Shown in pieces: positions 8,948 to 19,912 of a stretch of 64,000 bases of DNA. Each line of letters starts with the position of its first letter. The stretch's first letter is position 1. Origin of the DNA: Cellulosimicrobium protaetiae. GTDB lineage: Bacteria; Actinomycetota; Actinomycetes; Actinomycetales; Cellulomonadaceae. Location: assembly GCF_009708005.2 (NCBI RefSeq), contig NZ_CP052757.1, forward strand, positions 2,480,001-2,544,000, in the 5' to 3' direction. Under the pieces are notes generated by a model. It had not been told where the DNA came from. It saw only the letters and a program-made list of their open reading frames with translations, and did no database searches. Position numbers and translations under genes: made by a program.

Positions 8948-10978
8948 TCAGAAGACGTTGATGACGATCGTCGAGCCCTTGGGTGCGGTGCGGCCGTCGC
9001 CGCCCGGCGGGTCCTGGGCGTAGACGATGTTGAGCGGGCTGATGCCCTGCGGGTGCCGGACCTCGACCTCGAACCCGGCGTCGCGCAGAGCCTTCTCGGC
9101 CGCCTTGACGTTCGTGCCGTAGGTGTCAGGCACCTCGACGAGCGGCGGGCCGAGCGACACGACGACGTTCACCGTGTCGGTCCGGCGCGCGTCCGTGCCC
9201 TGCTCGGGGTCCTGGCGGATCACGAGGCCCGCGGCGACGGACTCGGAGTACTCCTCGGTGACCGCGGCGACGAGGCCCTGGTCCTCCAGGGCCTGGACCG
9301 CGGCGTCCTTCGCGGACCCGGTGACCTGCGGCACGACGACGGGCGCCGGCCCGGAGGACACGGTGAGCACGACCGGGACGTCGTGCCGGATCGTGGCGCC
9401 CTCCTCGATCACGTTGCCGTCGCCGTCCTCGACCGCCATGACCTGGCCTTCGGGTACCTCGTCGTGCGCCTGCGCGACGGGCTCGCCGACCGTCAGGTCG
9501 GCGCCCTCGAGCGCCGCGGTCGCCTCGTCCTGCGTGGCGCCCACGAGCCCGGTCGGCACCGTGAGCATCCGCACGCCCTTCGAGACCACGAGCTGCACGC
9601 TGCCGTCCTTGCGCACCGACTCGCCGGACCCGGGCTCGCTCGCCACGACGGCGCCCTCGGGGACCGTGTCGTCGTAGCGCTCCTCGATCGTGTGGTCGAG
9701 GCTCGCGTCGTCGAGGATCGCGGCGGCCTCGGTGCGGGACGCCTCGACGAGGCCGCTGGGGACCAGCGTGTACGCGCCCGGTCCGGAGGAGAACCACCAG
9801 GCCGCGCCGCCGCCGGCGCTCGCCAGGACGAGCAGCACGACGAGCGACCAGGCGAGGACCCGGCCTCGGCGTCGGCGGCCGACGGCGACGGCAGGAGCGG
9901 GAGGCGGCGGGGGGCCGGGTCGCGTCGTCGGGGTGACGACGTGCCCCACGGCGAGCGGCTCGGTGAGGCCGGCGGCCTCACGGTCCTGCAGGCTGAGCAC
10001 GGCGAGGGGTGCGGTCGCCGCGGTCCGGTGCTCCGCCGCCGGGCCGGGCTCGGCGCCCTCCGACGCGGGGCCGACGGCGTCCGCGGTCACGGGCGGGTCG
10101 ACGCGCCGTTCGAGGTCGGCCGGGTCGAGCGCGGCGCGGACCGTGCGGACGAGCGCGAGGGCGGCTCCGGCGTCGGCAGGGCGGTCCGCGGGGTCGCGTG
10201 CGGCGAGCGCGCACAGCAGGTCGTCGACCTCCGGCGGGATCCACGGCGCGACGTCCGACGGCGGCGGTACGTCGTTGTTGACGTGCTGGAACGCGACCTG
10301 GATCGGCGTCGTGCCCGTGTGCGGGACGGTCCCCAGCAGCATCTCGTAGGCGAGGATCCCCACGGCGTAGACGTCGGTCCGCGCGTCGCACGCACCCGTC
10401 GCGATGAGCTCGGGGGAGAGGTAGGCCACGGTCCCGAGGATCGTGCCCGTCGTCGTGGCGGTGACCTCGTTGACGGCGCGCGCGAGCCCGAAGTCGGTGA
10501 CCTTGAGCCGTCCCTCGGTGTCGAGGAGGACGTTCTCGGGCTTGACGTCGCGGTGCACGAGGCCCGCGCGGTGGGCAGCGGCGAGCGCCTCGAGGACGTC
10601 CTCGAGCACGTCGAGCGTGCGGCCCAGCGGCAGGGTGCGCTCGGTCAGCATCGTGCGGCGCAGGTTCGATCCCGCGACGTACTCCATCGTGAGGTAGCTC
10701 GTGTCGCCGTCGAGCCCCTGGTCGTACACGGCGACGAGGCCGGGGTGCGTGAGGCGGGCCGCCGCGCGCGCCTCACGGCGGAAGCGCGAGACGAAGTCCG
10801 CGCCGGAGGCGCCCTCGGCGAGGTGGGCGTGCATGACCTTGAGCGCGACCTCGCGCTCGAGCCGGCGGTCGACGGCCAGGTACACCGTCGCCATGCCGCC
10901 TCGCGCGATGCGCGAGACGACCTCGTACCGCCCGTCGACCAGGCGGCCGACGAGGGGATCGGTCGTCACGGTGGCCAC
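8948..10978 (-). CDS. pknL: PknL/PknB-type Ser/Thr protein kinase with four PASTA domains
   Basis: A 676-residue transmembrane kinase. The N-terminal kinase domain (about 10-280) shows the Gly-rich loop IARGGMATVY, the Lys in VALKVM, HRDVKPENVLL and VTDFGLAR. After a low-complexity linker, one membrane helix (about 368-392) is followed by four PASTA repeats (about 400-676), which in this family sense peptidoglycan fragments or lipid II outside the cell. The GTG start is supported by TAGACT ending 6 nt upstream (leaderless). A divergent Rv2175c-like gene encodes the probable substrate; in M. tuberculosis PknL phosphorylates Rv2175c. A role in cell-wall or division signalling is inferred from the family. 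Confidence 0.9.
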   Translation of the reverse strand: MATVTTDPLVGRLVDGRYEVVSRIARGGMATVYLAVDRRLEREVALKVMHAHLAEGASGADFVSRFRREARAAARLTHPGLVAVYDQGLDGDTSYLTMEYVAGSNLRRTMLTERTLPLGRTLDVLEDVLEALAAAHRAGLVHRDVKPENVLLDTEGRLKVTDFGLARAVNEVTATTTGTILGTVAYLSPELIATGACDARTDVYAVGILAYEMLLGTVPHTGTTPIQVAFQHVNNDVPPPSDVAPWIPPEVDDLLCALAARDPADRPADAGAALALVRTVRAALDPADLERRVDPPVTADAVGPASEGAEPGPAAEHRTAATAPLAVLSLQDREAAGLTEPLAVGHVVTPTTRPGPPPPPAPAVAVGRRRRGRVLAWSLVVLLVLASAGGGAAWWFSSGPGAYTLVPSGLVEASRTEAAAILDDASLDHTIEERYDDTVPEGAVVASEPGSGESVRKDGSVQLVVSKGVRMLTVPTGLVGATQDEATAALEGADLTVGEPVAQAHDEVPEGQVMAVEDGDGNVIEEGATIRHDVPVVLTVSSGPAPVVVPQVTGSAKDAAVQALEDQGLVAAVTEEYSESVAAGLVIRQDPEQGTDARRTDTVNVVVSLGPPLVEVPDTYGTNVKAAEKALRDAGFEVEVRHPQGISPLNIVYAQDPPGGDGRTAPKGSTIVINVF

Positions 10979-10984
10979 GGGGAG

Positions 10985-10990
10985 AGTCTA
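10985..10990 (-). promoter_or_regulatory. -10 box of the kinase gene (leaderless)
   Basis: TAGACT on the minus strand ends 6 nt before the GTG start at 10978, placing transcription initiation at or next to the start codon. Confidence 0.6.
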
Positions 10991-11057
10991 GGTGTCCGGT
11001 CGTCGCGAACCGGTGACCGTCGTGTGCACGGCGTGGGTGTCGTGCGGAGGCACGCCG

Positions 11058-11063
11058 TACGCT
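11058..11063 (+). promoter_or_regulatory. -10 box of the Rv2175c-like gene (leaderless)
   Basis: TACGCT ends 6 nt before the GTG at 11070. There is no ribosome binding site in the short gap. Together with the box at 10985 it makes a compact divergent promoter region between kinase and substrate genes. Confidence 0.55.
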
Positions 11064-11069
11064 TGGCCG

Positions 11070-11495
11070 GTGACCGATCGCGATCCCAGCCCCCGCCCCT
11101 CGCTCGACGACCTGGTCGGGGAGTGGCTGACCCTCCCCGACGTCGCGGAGGCGCTCGGCACCGACGTCGGCAAGGTGCGCCGGATCGTGCAGGAGCGCCG
11201 CGTTGTCGGCGTGAAGCGCGGTGAGCGCACGACGTTCCAGATCCCCGCGCGATTCCTCGTGCCGCTGCACCTCGTCGATCCGGCGAACGCCGGACGCCCG
11301 GACGACCGGGGCCGGGTCGGCGTCCTGTCGAGCCTGCAGGGCACGATCGTCGTCCTCTCGGACGCCGGGTTCGGCGACGCCGAGATCCTCGAGTGGCTGT
11401 TCACCCCGCACGACGAGCTCGGCGAGCCCCCGTTCGACACGCTCCTCAGCGGCCACAAGGCGCGGGTGCGCCGGGCTGCCCAGTCGGAGCTCTGA
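11070..11495 (+). CDS. Rv2175c-family DNA-binding protein, probable PknL substrate
   Basis: A 141-residue protein with an N-terminal winged helix-turn-helix (about 15-65: WLTLPDVAEALGTDVGKVRRIVQERRV) and a C-terminal Rv2175c-type domain ending in GHKARVRRAAQSEL. The M. tuberculosis homologue binds DNA and loses binding on phosphorylation by PknL. The GTG at 11070 was chosen over an upstream GTG in frame because TACGCT ends 6 nt before it and the longer N-terminus would overlap the kinase promoter. Its target genes cannot be inferred here. Confidence 0.85.
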   Translation: MTDRDPSPRPSLDDLVGEWLTLPDVAEALGTDVGKVRRIVQERRVVGVKRGERTTFQIPARFLVPLHLVDPANAGRPDDRGRVGVLSSLQGTIVVLSDAGFGDAEILEWLFTPHDELGEPPFDTLLSGHKARVRRAAQSEL

Positions 11496-11546
11496 CCCGG
11501 ACCGCCCGATCCTGCCGTGCCCCCTGACCGGCTCCTCAAGGTCGTG

Positions 11547-12722
11547 TCAGGCGGTGCGCTCGACCGCGGCCCGCGCGAGCAGCCCGAGCATCGTGGACCC
11601 CGGCTCGGCGAGCCGCGCGCGGGAGAGCGCTGCCGCCGCCCGGTCGGTGAGCTCGGCGATGAGCGACTCCACGGCGTCGCGCGCACCGGTCTCGACGAGC
11701 ACGGCGCGCAGGTCCTCGACGGTGCCCGCGTCGAGGTCGGGGTCGCCCAGGTGCGTCAGCAGGAGGTCGCGCTGCGCGGGCGTCGCCGCGGCGAGCGCGC
11801 GCACGACGAGCACGGTGCGCTTGCCCTCGCGCAGGTCGTCGCCCGCGGGCTTGCCGGTGACGCGTGCGTCGCCGAACACGCCGAGCACGTCGTCGCGGAG
11901 CTGGAACGCCTCGCCGACGGGCAGGCCGAACGCGCTCGTCGCGGCGACCGCGTCGTCGTCGGCGCCGGCGAGCGCCGCGCCGAGCGCGATGGGGTGCTCG
12001 ACGCTGTAGCGCGCCGACTTCGAGCGGATCACGGCGCGCGCACGCTCCTCGTCGGTCGCGGGGTCGTCACCCCACGGCAGCACCTGCGCCTGCACGTCGA
12101 GGTACTGCCCGACGATCACCTCGGTCTGCATGCGACCGAAGACGCCGCGCGAGCGCGTCGCGACGTCGGCGGGGAGGGCGTCGATCGCGTCGCCCAGCTC
12201 GCGGTGGCTCGCGATGAGGGCGAGGTCGCCGAGCAGGATCGCGGCGTTCTCGCCGTAGCGGTCGGCGTCGCCCGACCAGCCGAGCCCGCGGTGCCGCGCC
12301 CCGAACGCGCGGTGCGCGGTCGGGTGGCCGCGCCGGGTGTCCGAGGAGTCCATGACGTCGTCGTGGAACAGCGCCGCCGCCTGGAAGAGCTCGAGCGCTG
12401 CGCCCGCGCGCAGCACGACGTCACGGTGCGGGCCCTCCGGGTCGCCGCCGTGCGCCCGCCAGGACCAGTAGCAGAACGCGGCTCGCAGTCGCTTCCCGCC
12501 CGCGAGCAGCTCGTCGGTCGCGTCGGAGAGAGGGTCGGCGTCCGGGTGCGTGGAGGAGAGCTCGGCGCGCAGCGCGACCGTCGAGACGCGCAGCGCCTCG
12601 TCGACCCCGGCGCGCACCCCCTCCGCGTCGACGAGCGCGCTCGGGCTCGTGTCGGTGAGGTCCGCGGTCCCCGGGGCGTGCGGGACGGGAGAGGGCGAGG
12701 TCGACGGCGACGGGTTCGGCAC
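11547..12722 (-). CDS. idsA: polyprenyl (geranylgeranyl-type) diphosphate synthase
   Basis: A 391-residue trans-isoprenyl diphosphate synthase that condenses isopentenyl diphosphate with allylic diphosphates. The first Asp-rich motif is FHDDVMDSSDTRRG, which binds the allylic substrate through magnesium; the second is LRDDVLGVFGD. GKRLRA near residue 75 binds the IPP diphosphate. The first 30 residues are Pro/Ser-rich and probably disordered. TAGGCT ends 6 nt before the GTG start (leaderless). The position next to pknL/Rv2175c matches IdsA2 in mycobacteria. Product length is not predictable by eye. Confidence 0.9.
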   Translation of the reverse strand: MPNPSPSTSPSPVPHAPGTADLTDTSPSALVDAEGVRAGVDEALRVSTVALRAELSSTHPDADPLSDATDELLAGGKRLRAAFCYWSWRAHGGDPEGPHRDVVLRAGAALELFQAAALFHDDVMDSSDTRRGHPTAHRAFGARHRGLGWSGDADRYGENAAILLGDLALIASHRELGDAIDALPADVATRSRGVFGRMQTEVIVGQYLDVQAQVLPWGDDPATDEERARAVIRSKSARYSVEHPIALGAALAGADDDAVAATSAFGLPVGEAFQLRDDVLGVFGDARVTGKPAGDDLREGKRTVLVVRALAAATPAQRDLLLTHLGDPDLDAGTVEDLRAVLVETGARDAVESLIAELTDRAAAALSRARLAEPGSTMLGLLARAAVERTA

Positions 12723-12728
12723 GGGAGC

Positions 12729-12734
12729 AGCCTA
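12729..12734 (-). promoter_or_regulatory. -10 box of the polyprenyl synthase gene (leaderless)
   Basis: TAGGCT on the minus strand ends 6 nt before the GTG at 12722. Confidence 0.55.
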
Positions 12735-12778
12735 AGCGGTGCCACCCGTCGGTGGCGCCGTGCCCGCGCCGACGTCTC

Positions 12779-13348
12779 TCAGCCCGCGACGACCTGCCCG
12801 CTGATCGTCACGAGGCGCTCGGACTCGTCGTCGAAGACCCCGACGGCGAGAGACTCGGTGGGTGCCTCCGGCGCCGGTGTGCGGACGAAGGTCGTGAGCG
12901 ACGTGAGCGCGCTGGGTACGCTCGACGGCGACACGACGAACCCGGCGGTGCCGAGCGCGTCGGTGTAGTAGGCGGTGAGGGCGTCGACGGTCTCGTCCGA
13001 CCGCAGGTTGAGGGTGACCTCGACCAGCGCGCCGTCCTGCGAGGGCCGGGCGGAGCTCGCGAGCACCTGGGAACCCGGTGGGACCGTGACGAGCTCGGCG
13101 GGGAAGCCCTCGACGAGGTCCCCGACGGCCGACGCGGCGTCGTACTGCGGCAGCGGCGTCCCCGGCGCGCCTGCCGCCGCGTCCGGGGACTCCTGCGCGT
13201 CGCGCGCGGCGGCGGCGCCCTGGACGTCGTCGAGGTTCGGCTGACAACCCCCGAGCGTCACGCCCAGGAGCCCGGCGGCGAGCAGGGCGGCGCCCCGCTC
13301 GTGGAGAGCCTGCGTCCGGGGGGCGCGAGCCCGGCTTCGTGGTGGCAC
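12779..13348 (-). CDS. hypothetical lipoprotein
   Basis: A 189-residue protein with a lipoprotein signal: Arg-rich n-region, hydrophobic stretch AALLAAGLLGVTL, and lipobox LGGC near residue 37. The mature part begins with an Ala/Asp/Pro-rich linker, then a globular domain of about 120 residues with alternating hydrophobic strands (VEVTLNLRSDETVDALTAYYTDALGTAGF) that resembles sensor-like periplasmic folds but is not recognised. The GTG at 13348 follows TACGGT by 6 nt (leaderless). No enzyme motif is seen. It is probably anchored on the outer face of the membrane. Confidence 0.75.
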   Translation of the reverse strand: MPPRSRARAPRTQALHERGAALLAAGLLGVTLGGCQPNLDDVQGAAAARDAQESPDAAAGAPGTPLPQYDAASAVGDLVEGFPAELVTVPPGSQVLASSARPSQDGALVEVTLNLRSDETVDALTAYYTDALGTAGFVVSPSSVPSALTSLTTFVRTPAPEAPTESLAVGVFDDESERLVTISGQVVAG

Positions 13349-13498
13349 GCGCACACCGTAGTCATCCGGACGCCCGTGAGCCACCACCGGCGTCGTGGGT
13401 AGACCACAAGAGCGCGGCGTCGCGTGGCGACGCCCCGGCCGTCCACAGGTGCCGCCACGACGGCTCCGTCGCGCGCCGGGACGGGCTGTGATGGGTGC

Positions 13499-14662
13499 AT
13501 GACCACCCTCATCCGGGCCCAGGGCCCGCGCGACCTGCTCGCCTACGTCCCGTACCGGCTCGGCTACCGGCCCCGGGACAGCGTCGTCCTCGTCGGGCTC
13601 CGGCCGCCGCGCGGTCGCATCGGTCTCGTCGTGCGCGTGGACGTCTCCGACGTCGCGGAGCTCGAGCACGGCCCGCAGCTCGCCCGCACCCTCGTCGGGC
13701 ACCTCGTCGCCGACGGCGCGCAGCGGACCGTCCTCGTCGTCTACACGGACGCCCCGCTGCGAGCGGACGGTGCTGCCGCCACCCCCGTGCGAGCCGCCGT
13801 CGAGCACTGCCGCGACGCGGTCGAGCCCCTGCACGGGCCGGTGGACGTCTGGGTGGTGTCGTCGACCGGCTGGTACGCGCTCGACTGCCGGGAGGACGAC
13901 TGCTGCCCACCGGGCGGACGGCCCCTCCACGAGCTCGAGTCGAGCGAGGTCGGCGCGCACATGGTTCTCGCGGGCACCGCGCTCGCGGACTCGCGCGAGG
14001 CGGCGCTCCGGATCCCTCGGGCTCCCGCCGACGCCCGGCGCCGCGCCGCGCGCGCGGCGCGCCGGGTGCAGGATCGCGCTCCGGCGCCCGAGGGCGGCCG
14101 GCCGGGGGCGTCGGGCGACGCCGCCTGCCTGGCGGAGTGGCGCTCGGCGGTCGACCTGGCGGCCGCGTCCGCCCGCACCGCCGGGTCTCCTACGGCGGGG
14201 TCGGTGCCCGCCACCGTCCTCGGGCGGCTCGCCGCGGGTCTCGGCTCCGTCCCCGTCCGCGACGCGGTGCTCGTCTCGCTCGTGCCCGGGACGCGCGACC
14301 TGGCCGACCGCACGGTGCGTGGTGGTGACGTCGACGCGGGGACGGGTCGGGCGATCGCCGCGCTCGTCGACCCGGTGGCGGGGGTCGCGCCGGACCCGGC
14401 GGTGACCGACCCCGCCCGAGCCGTCCTGGAAGCCGTGGTGGGCCACGCGCCCCGCGGGTGCACGGCGCCGGCGCTGACGCTGCTCGCGCTCGTCGCGTGG
14501 TGGCACGGTGACGGCGGCCGCGCGGGGCGCCGGCTCGAGGAGGCGCTCGCCGAGGACCCGACGTACCGGCTCGCCCTGCTGCTGTCGAGCGCGCTCGACG
14601 CCGGGGTGCCGCCGGGTTGGATCCGAGGCGACGTGCGCGCCGGCGCGGGCGGGTTCGGGTAG
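13499..14662 (+). CDS. DUF4192 domain protein
   Basis: A 387-residue protein of the actinobacterial DUF4192 family. The N-terminal segment LLAYVPYRLGYRPRDSVVLVGL is the characteristic start of the domain. A Cys pair is visible in DCREDDCCPPGGRPL near residues 130-145, and the C-terminal ALLALVAWWHGDGGRAGRRLEEAL region resembles a TPR-like helical hairpin. The family has no known function. The ATG at 13499 is preceded by TGTGAT ending 6 nt upstream, again a leaderless arrangement. It is divergent from the lipoprotein gene at 12779. Confidence 0.8.
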   Translation: MTTLIRAQGPRDLLAYVPYRLGYRPRDSVVLVGLRPPRGRIGLVVRVDVSDVAELEHGPQLARTLVGHLVADGAQRTVLVVYTDAPLRADGAAATPVRAAVEHCRDAVEPLHGPVDVWVVSSTGWYALDCREDDCCPPGGRPLHELESSEVGAHMVLAGTALADSREAALRIPRAPADARRRAARAARRVQDRAPAPEGGRPGASGDAACLAEWRSAVDLAAASARTAGSPTAGSVPATVLGRLAAGLGSVPVRDAVLVSLVPGTRDLADRTVRGGDVDAGTGRAIAALVDPVAGVAPDPAVTDPARAVLEAVVGHAPRGCTAPALTLLALVAWWHGDGGRAGRRLEEALAEDPTYRLALLLSSALDAGVPPGWIRGDVRAGAGGFG

Positions 14663-14735
14663 GTTCGACCGCAACACGACCTGCGGCCGACCTCCCCGCG
14701 GCCGGCCGCACCCACGAGCAGTTCCCGGAGGACAC

Positions 14736-15137
14736 ATGAGCGTCGTCGTCGCGCACCTGAGCACGCCCGAGGGTCGCGAGGCCCTCGACAGCGCGGCCAC
14801 CGAGGCCGTCCGTCGCGGCACGGAGCTCGTGGTCGTCGTGACCGAGGGGTCGACGGCGACCCCGGAGCTCGTCGCCGCGCACGAGGACGACCTGCGCCGC
14901 GTCGAGGAGCGTCTCGCCGGGACGGGGGCGTCGTTGCGCCGTGAGCAGGGCACGTCCGACCTCGCCGACGACCTGGTGAGCGCGGCGGAGCGCGCGTCCG
15001 CAGACCTCATCGTCATCGGTCTGCGACGGCGCAGCCCGGTCGGCAAGCTGATCCTGGGGACCAACGCGCAGCGCATCCTGCTCGACGCCCCGTGCCCGGT
15101 CCTCGCGGTGAAGCCCGAACGGTCCACGGGGGCCTGA
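14736..15137 (+). CDS. universal stress protein family (UspA-like)
   Basis: A 133-residue single-domain Usp. The C-terminal ATP-type signature is visible as IVIGLRRRSPVGKLILGTNAQRILLDAPCPVLAV, with the GxxxxG and G-S/T-N pattern that binds ATP in this class. The N-terminus is short (MSVVVAHLSTPEGREAL) and lacks the usual D-G-S-xx-S, so nucleotide binding may be weaker. The ATG has GGAGGAC 5 nt upstream. Located directly before the sigA promoter region, it might be linked to stress responses; that is inference. Confidence 0.85.
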   Translation: MSVVVAHLSTPEGREALDSAATEAVRRGTELVVVVTEGSTATPELVAAHEDDLRRVEERLAGTGASLRREQGTSDLADDLVSAAERASADLIVIGLRRRSPVGKLILGTNAQRILLDAPCPVLAVKPERSTGA

Positions 15138-15220
15138 GCGGGTCGCCCGGCGGCGGGCGGGGCGCCGTCGCGCCTGGTCGCGGGGCGAGGGCACGGGCAC
15201 GGGCACGGGTCGGGGAACCG

Positions 15221-15246
15221 GGAATCTTCGCGGGCGTCCGCCCGTT
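15221..15246 (+). promoter_or_regulatory. SigR/SigH-type stress promoter upstream of sigA
   Basis: GGAAT, an exact 18-nt spacer, then GTT preceded by C. This is the consensus of the thiol-oxidative-stress sigma factor SigR of Streptomyces and SigH of mycobacteria. The hrdB gene of Streptomyces is known to have such a promoter. The leader would be about 230 nt. Confidence 0.55.
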
Positions 15247-15360
15247 GTACAGGCCAGGACCCGGGTGACGGACGTCGCCGCGACGTGGTGTGCGGACCGC
15301 CGCGAGGAGGTCAGGTCCGACATCACCCCGTGTCGCGGCGTCCGGTGCACGGATCGCCGG

Positions 15361-15366
15361 TACAAT
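15361..15366 (+). promoter_or_regulatory. near-consensus -10 box of sigA
   Basis: TACAAT, followed by TATAGGT a few bases on, is the most A+T-rich spot in the gap and matches the vegetative -10 consensus. No convincing -35 is visible 17 nt upstream. Confidence 0.5.
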
Positions 15367-15485
15367 ATAGGTATCCGCCAGAGCCCGACGACTCACCGTG
15401 AGAGTCCACGAGAAGCCTGACTTCACGGTTCACGTCCCCGCTCCGGCGGCCCTACCGCCCCCCATGATTGCCGAAAGGTCGGTTT

Positions 15486-17051
15486 GTGGCGCCCTCAACC
15501 CCGATTTCCGCACTCCCGCGAGAGTTCGAGCACCCCGCCCTGCAGGAGCTCCTGCGGCGCGGCAGCGCGAACGGTCGCGTCGACGCCGAGAGCTTCCGCA
15601 CCGCGTGCGAGCAGGCCGCCGTCAACGACGCCAAGCGGCTGAAGGCGGTCTTCCGCGCGCTCGCAGGCGCCGGCGTCGAGGTCGACATCCCGACCACGAC
15701 GAAGGTCGCCGCCGCGGCGTCGCCGCGCAGCACCACGACGGCGCGCGCGAAGTCCGCCGCCGCCACGAAGCCGACGTCGGCGACGACGAAGCGCGCGACG
15801 ACCACGACCAAGGCTGCCCCGGCGGCCGAGGGCGACGCCGCCGAGGCCGAGTCGTCCACCGGCCCCGCGAAGCCTGCCGCGCGCAGGACCGCGGCGAAGA
15901 CTCCCGCCAAGGCGAAGGCCACGCCCGCGCGCGCCAAGAAGAAGGACGACGCCGAGGACGACGCCGACGTCGAGGTCGAGGACCTCGAGATCGACGTGAC
16001 CGAGGACGAGGAGGCCGCCGACCAGGGCGCCAAGAAGCCCGCCGCCGGCGCCGCGACCGACGAGCCCGAGGAGACGGGCTTCGTCGTGTCGGACGCGGAC
16101 GAGGACGACGCCCCGGTCCAGCAGGTCGTCACCGCCGGTGCGACCGCGGACCCGGTCAAGGACTACCTGAAGCAGATCGGCAAGGTCGCGCTGCTGAACG
16201 CTGAGCAGGAGGTCGAGCTCGCGAAGCGGATCGAGGCCGGCCTGTTCGCGGAGGAGAAGCTCGCGGCCGAGGGTGACGACCTGGACCGCAAGCTCAAGCG
16301 TGAGCTGCAGTGGATCGCGCACGACGGCAAGCGGGCGAAGAACCACCTGCTGGAGGCGAACCTGCGTCTGGTGGTGTCGCTGGCCAAGCGGTACACGGGT
16401 CGTGGGATGCTGTTCCTGGACCTGATCCAGGAGGGCAACCTGGGCCTGATCCGTGCGGTCGAGAAGTTCGACTACACCAAGGGCTACAAGTTCTCGACGT
16501 ACGCGACGTGGTGGATCCGCCAGGCGATCACGCGGGCGATGGCGGACCAGGCGCGCACGATCCGTATCCCGGTGCACATGGTCGAGGTCATCAACAAGCT
16601 CGCGCGCGTGCAGCGGCAGATGCTCCAGGACCTGGGTCGGGAGCCCACGCCCGAGGAGCTCGCCAAGGAGCTCGACATGACCCCGGAGAAGGTCGTCGAG
16701 GTCCAGAAGTACGGCCGTGAGCCCATCTCCCTGCACACGCCGCTGGGCGAGGACGGCGACTCCGAGTTCGGCGACCTCATCGAGGACTCCGAGGCGATCG
16801 TCCCGGCCGACGCGGTGAGCTTCACGCTCCTGCAGGAGCAGCTGCACCAGGTGCTCGACACGCTCAGCGAGCGCGAGGCGGGCGTGGTCTCGATGCGGTT
16901 CGGCCTGTCCGACGGGCAGCCCAAGACGCTCGACGAGATCGGCAAGGTCTACGGCGTGACGCGTGAGCGCATCCGTCAGATCGAGTCGAAGACGATGTCG
17001 AAGCTGCGGCACCCGAGCCGCTCGCAGGTGCTGCGCGACTACCTCGACTGA
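15486..17051 (+). CDS. sigA: primary RNA polymerase sigma factor SigA/RpoD
   Basis: A 521-residue group 1 sigma factor. Region 1.1 occupies about residues 1-70; residues 75-215 form an Ala/Lys/Thr- then Asp/Glu-rich linker typical of actinobacterial HrdB/SigA. Region 1.2 starts at [16 protein letters not shown], region 2 contains [39 protein letters not shown] and [11 protein letters not shown] (2.3-2.4), and region 4.2 ends with [23 protein letters not shown]. The GTG at 15486 was chosen because GAAAGG lies 7 nt upstream; a TTG six codons earlier has no site. Two promoter candidates precede it and a perfect 34-bp palindrome follows it. Confidence 0.96.
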   Translation: MAPSTPISALPREFEHPALQELLRRGSANGRVDAESFRTACEQAAVNDAKRLKAVFRALAGAGVEVDIPTTTKVAAAASPRSTTTARAKSAAATKPTSATTKRATTTTKAAPAAEGDAAEAESSTGPAKPAARRTAAKTPAKAKATPARAKKKDDAEDDADVEVEDLEIDVTEDEEAADQGAKKPAAGAATDEPEETGFVVSDADEDDAPVQQVVTAGATADPVKDYLKQIGKVALLNAEQEVELAKRIEAGLFAEEKLAAEGDDLDRKLKRELQWIAHDGKRAKNHLLEANLRLVVSLAKRYTGRGMLFLDLIQEGNLGLIRAVEKFDYTKGYKFSTYATWWIRQAITRAMADQARTIRIPVHMVEVINKLARVQRQMLQDLGREPTPEELAKELDMTPEKVVEVQKYGREPISLHTPLGEDGDSEFGDLIEDSEAIVPADAVSFTLLQEQLHQVLDTLSEREAGVVSMRFGLSDGQPKTLDEIGKVYGVTRERIRQIESKTMSKLRHPSRSQVLRDYLD

Positions 17052-17115
17052 CGTTCCGCCGTCGGCGGTCGGCCCGTGGTCGGCCGCCCGCGGCGAGGAG
17101 CGGGAGCGAGACGCG

Positions 17116-17149
17116 CGAAGGCCCCGAGGAGATCTCCTCGGGGCCTTCG
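17116..17149 (+). terminator. sigA terminator
   Basis: A perfect 34-bp inverted repeat (17-bp arms starting CGAAGGCCCCGAGGAG) followed by TCGTCGTGTCG lies 64 bases after the sigA stop. It may also serve the convergent small gene ending at 17250. Confidence 0.8.
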
Positions 17150-17249
17150 TCGTGTCGTCGGCTGTCGACCTCGGGACCGGGCGGTGGAGGCCGGTCTCGT
17201 GGTCCCGCTCTCGCGGGGCAGGTGCCGTGCTCGGCGGTCGTGCGGCGCG

Positions 17250-17462
17250 TCAGCGCGCGCCGTGCTCCGCGAGCAGCTTGTCGGTCTCGTCCTGGATGGT
17301 CGTCGCGAGGTCGGTGTAGGCATCCGCGTGCGCCCGCGCGTGGTGGCCGCAGAACAGCAGCTCGCCGCTCGGCAGGACCACACGGACGTACGCCTGGGCC
17401 CCGCAGCGGTCGCAGCGGTCGGCCGCGGTCAGCGGTTCGGTGGTGGTCGTCGTAGCAGTCAC
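17250..17462 (-). CDS. DUF7455 small zinc-ribbon-like protein
   Basis: A 70-residue protein with the core LTAADRCDRCGAQAYVRVVLPSGELLFCGHHARAH. Two Cys of a CxxC knuckle plus a Cys-Gly-His-His group suggest one bound zinc. Members of this actinobacterial family are often found near sigA, as here between sigA and topoisomerase IV subunit B. The GTG at 17462 gives MTATTTTTEPLTAAD; a longer reading upstream has no support. A weak TTTGAT lies 6 nt before the start. The function is unknown. Confidence 0.75.
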   Translation of the reverse strand: MTATTTTTEPLTAADRCDRCGAQAYVRVVLPSGELLFCGHHARAHADAYTDLATTIQDETDKLLAEHGAR

Positions 17463-17613
17463 GTGAACATCAAACCATCTGCCCCGGAGGATTCGTCCCG
17501 CACGGGCCCCGGGTTCGCTACCCGCGAAGCCTCGAGGGCCCGGCGCGAGGACCGGCGCTCGGCCCGAGCGCGGACCAGCGGCGGGGGAGCGCAACGGTGT
17601 GGGCGCGCTCGTC

Positions 17614-17619
17614 TAGGCT
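17614..17619 (+). promoter_or_regulatory. -10 box of parE (leaderless)
   Basis: TAGGCT ends 7 nt before the GTG at 17627, with no ribosome binding site between. Confidence 0.55.
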
Positions 17620-17626
17620 TGCCGCC

Positions 17627-19756
<2,130 letters not shown>

Positions 19757-19900
19757 CGGCCGTCGGACCGCTCGACGCACCACCGGGCGGTCGCTGGCGA
19801 CGCTGCCCACGCCCGCTCCGTGCCCGGCAGGTCGCAACCGCCTGCCGAGGCCGCGCCGTCCGGCAGGCGGGCGACCGTGCACGGAGACGCGACGGGTCTC

Positions 19901-19906
19901 TACCCT
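19901..19906 (+). promoter_or_regulatory. -10 box of the DUF4430 lipoprotein gene (leaderless)
   Basis: TACCCT ends 6 nt before the GTG at 19913. Confidence 0.5.
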
Positions 19907-19912
19907 GGGGAC

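Larger units (their letters stand above)
15138..15485 (+). promoter_or_regulatory. 348-bp sigA promoter region
   Basis: This gap carries no gene. It contains a GC-rich inverted segment just after the Usp stop, three GGGCAC repeats (around 15190-15208), a SigR-type promoter (15221-15246), a near-consensus TACAAT -10 (15361-15366) and a leader of about 110 nt before the GTG of sigA. Two tandem promoters, one housekeeping and one stress-controlled, are the simplest reading. Confidence 0.6.

Noticed and set aside
15190-15208. Three GGGCAC repeats after the Usp gene
   Set aside because: Short simple-sequence tract of low information in very GC-rich DNA.
19757-19912. Cobalamin riboswitch upstream of the DUF4430 gene
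   Set aside because: No B12-box sequence could be found, and the start appears leaderless.
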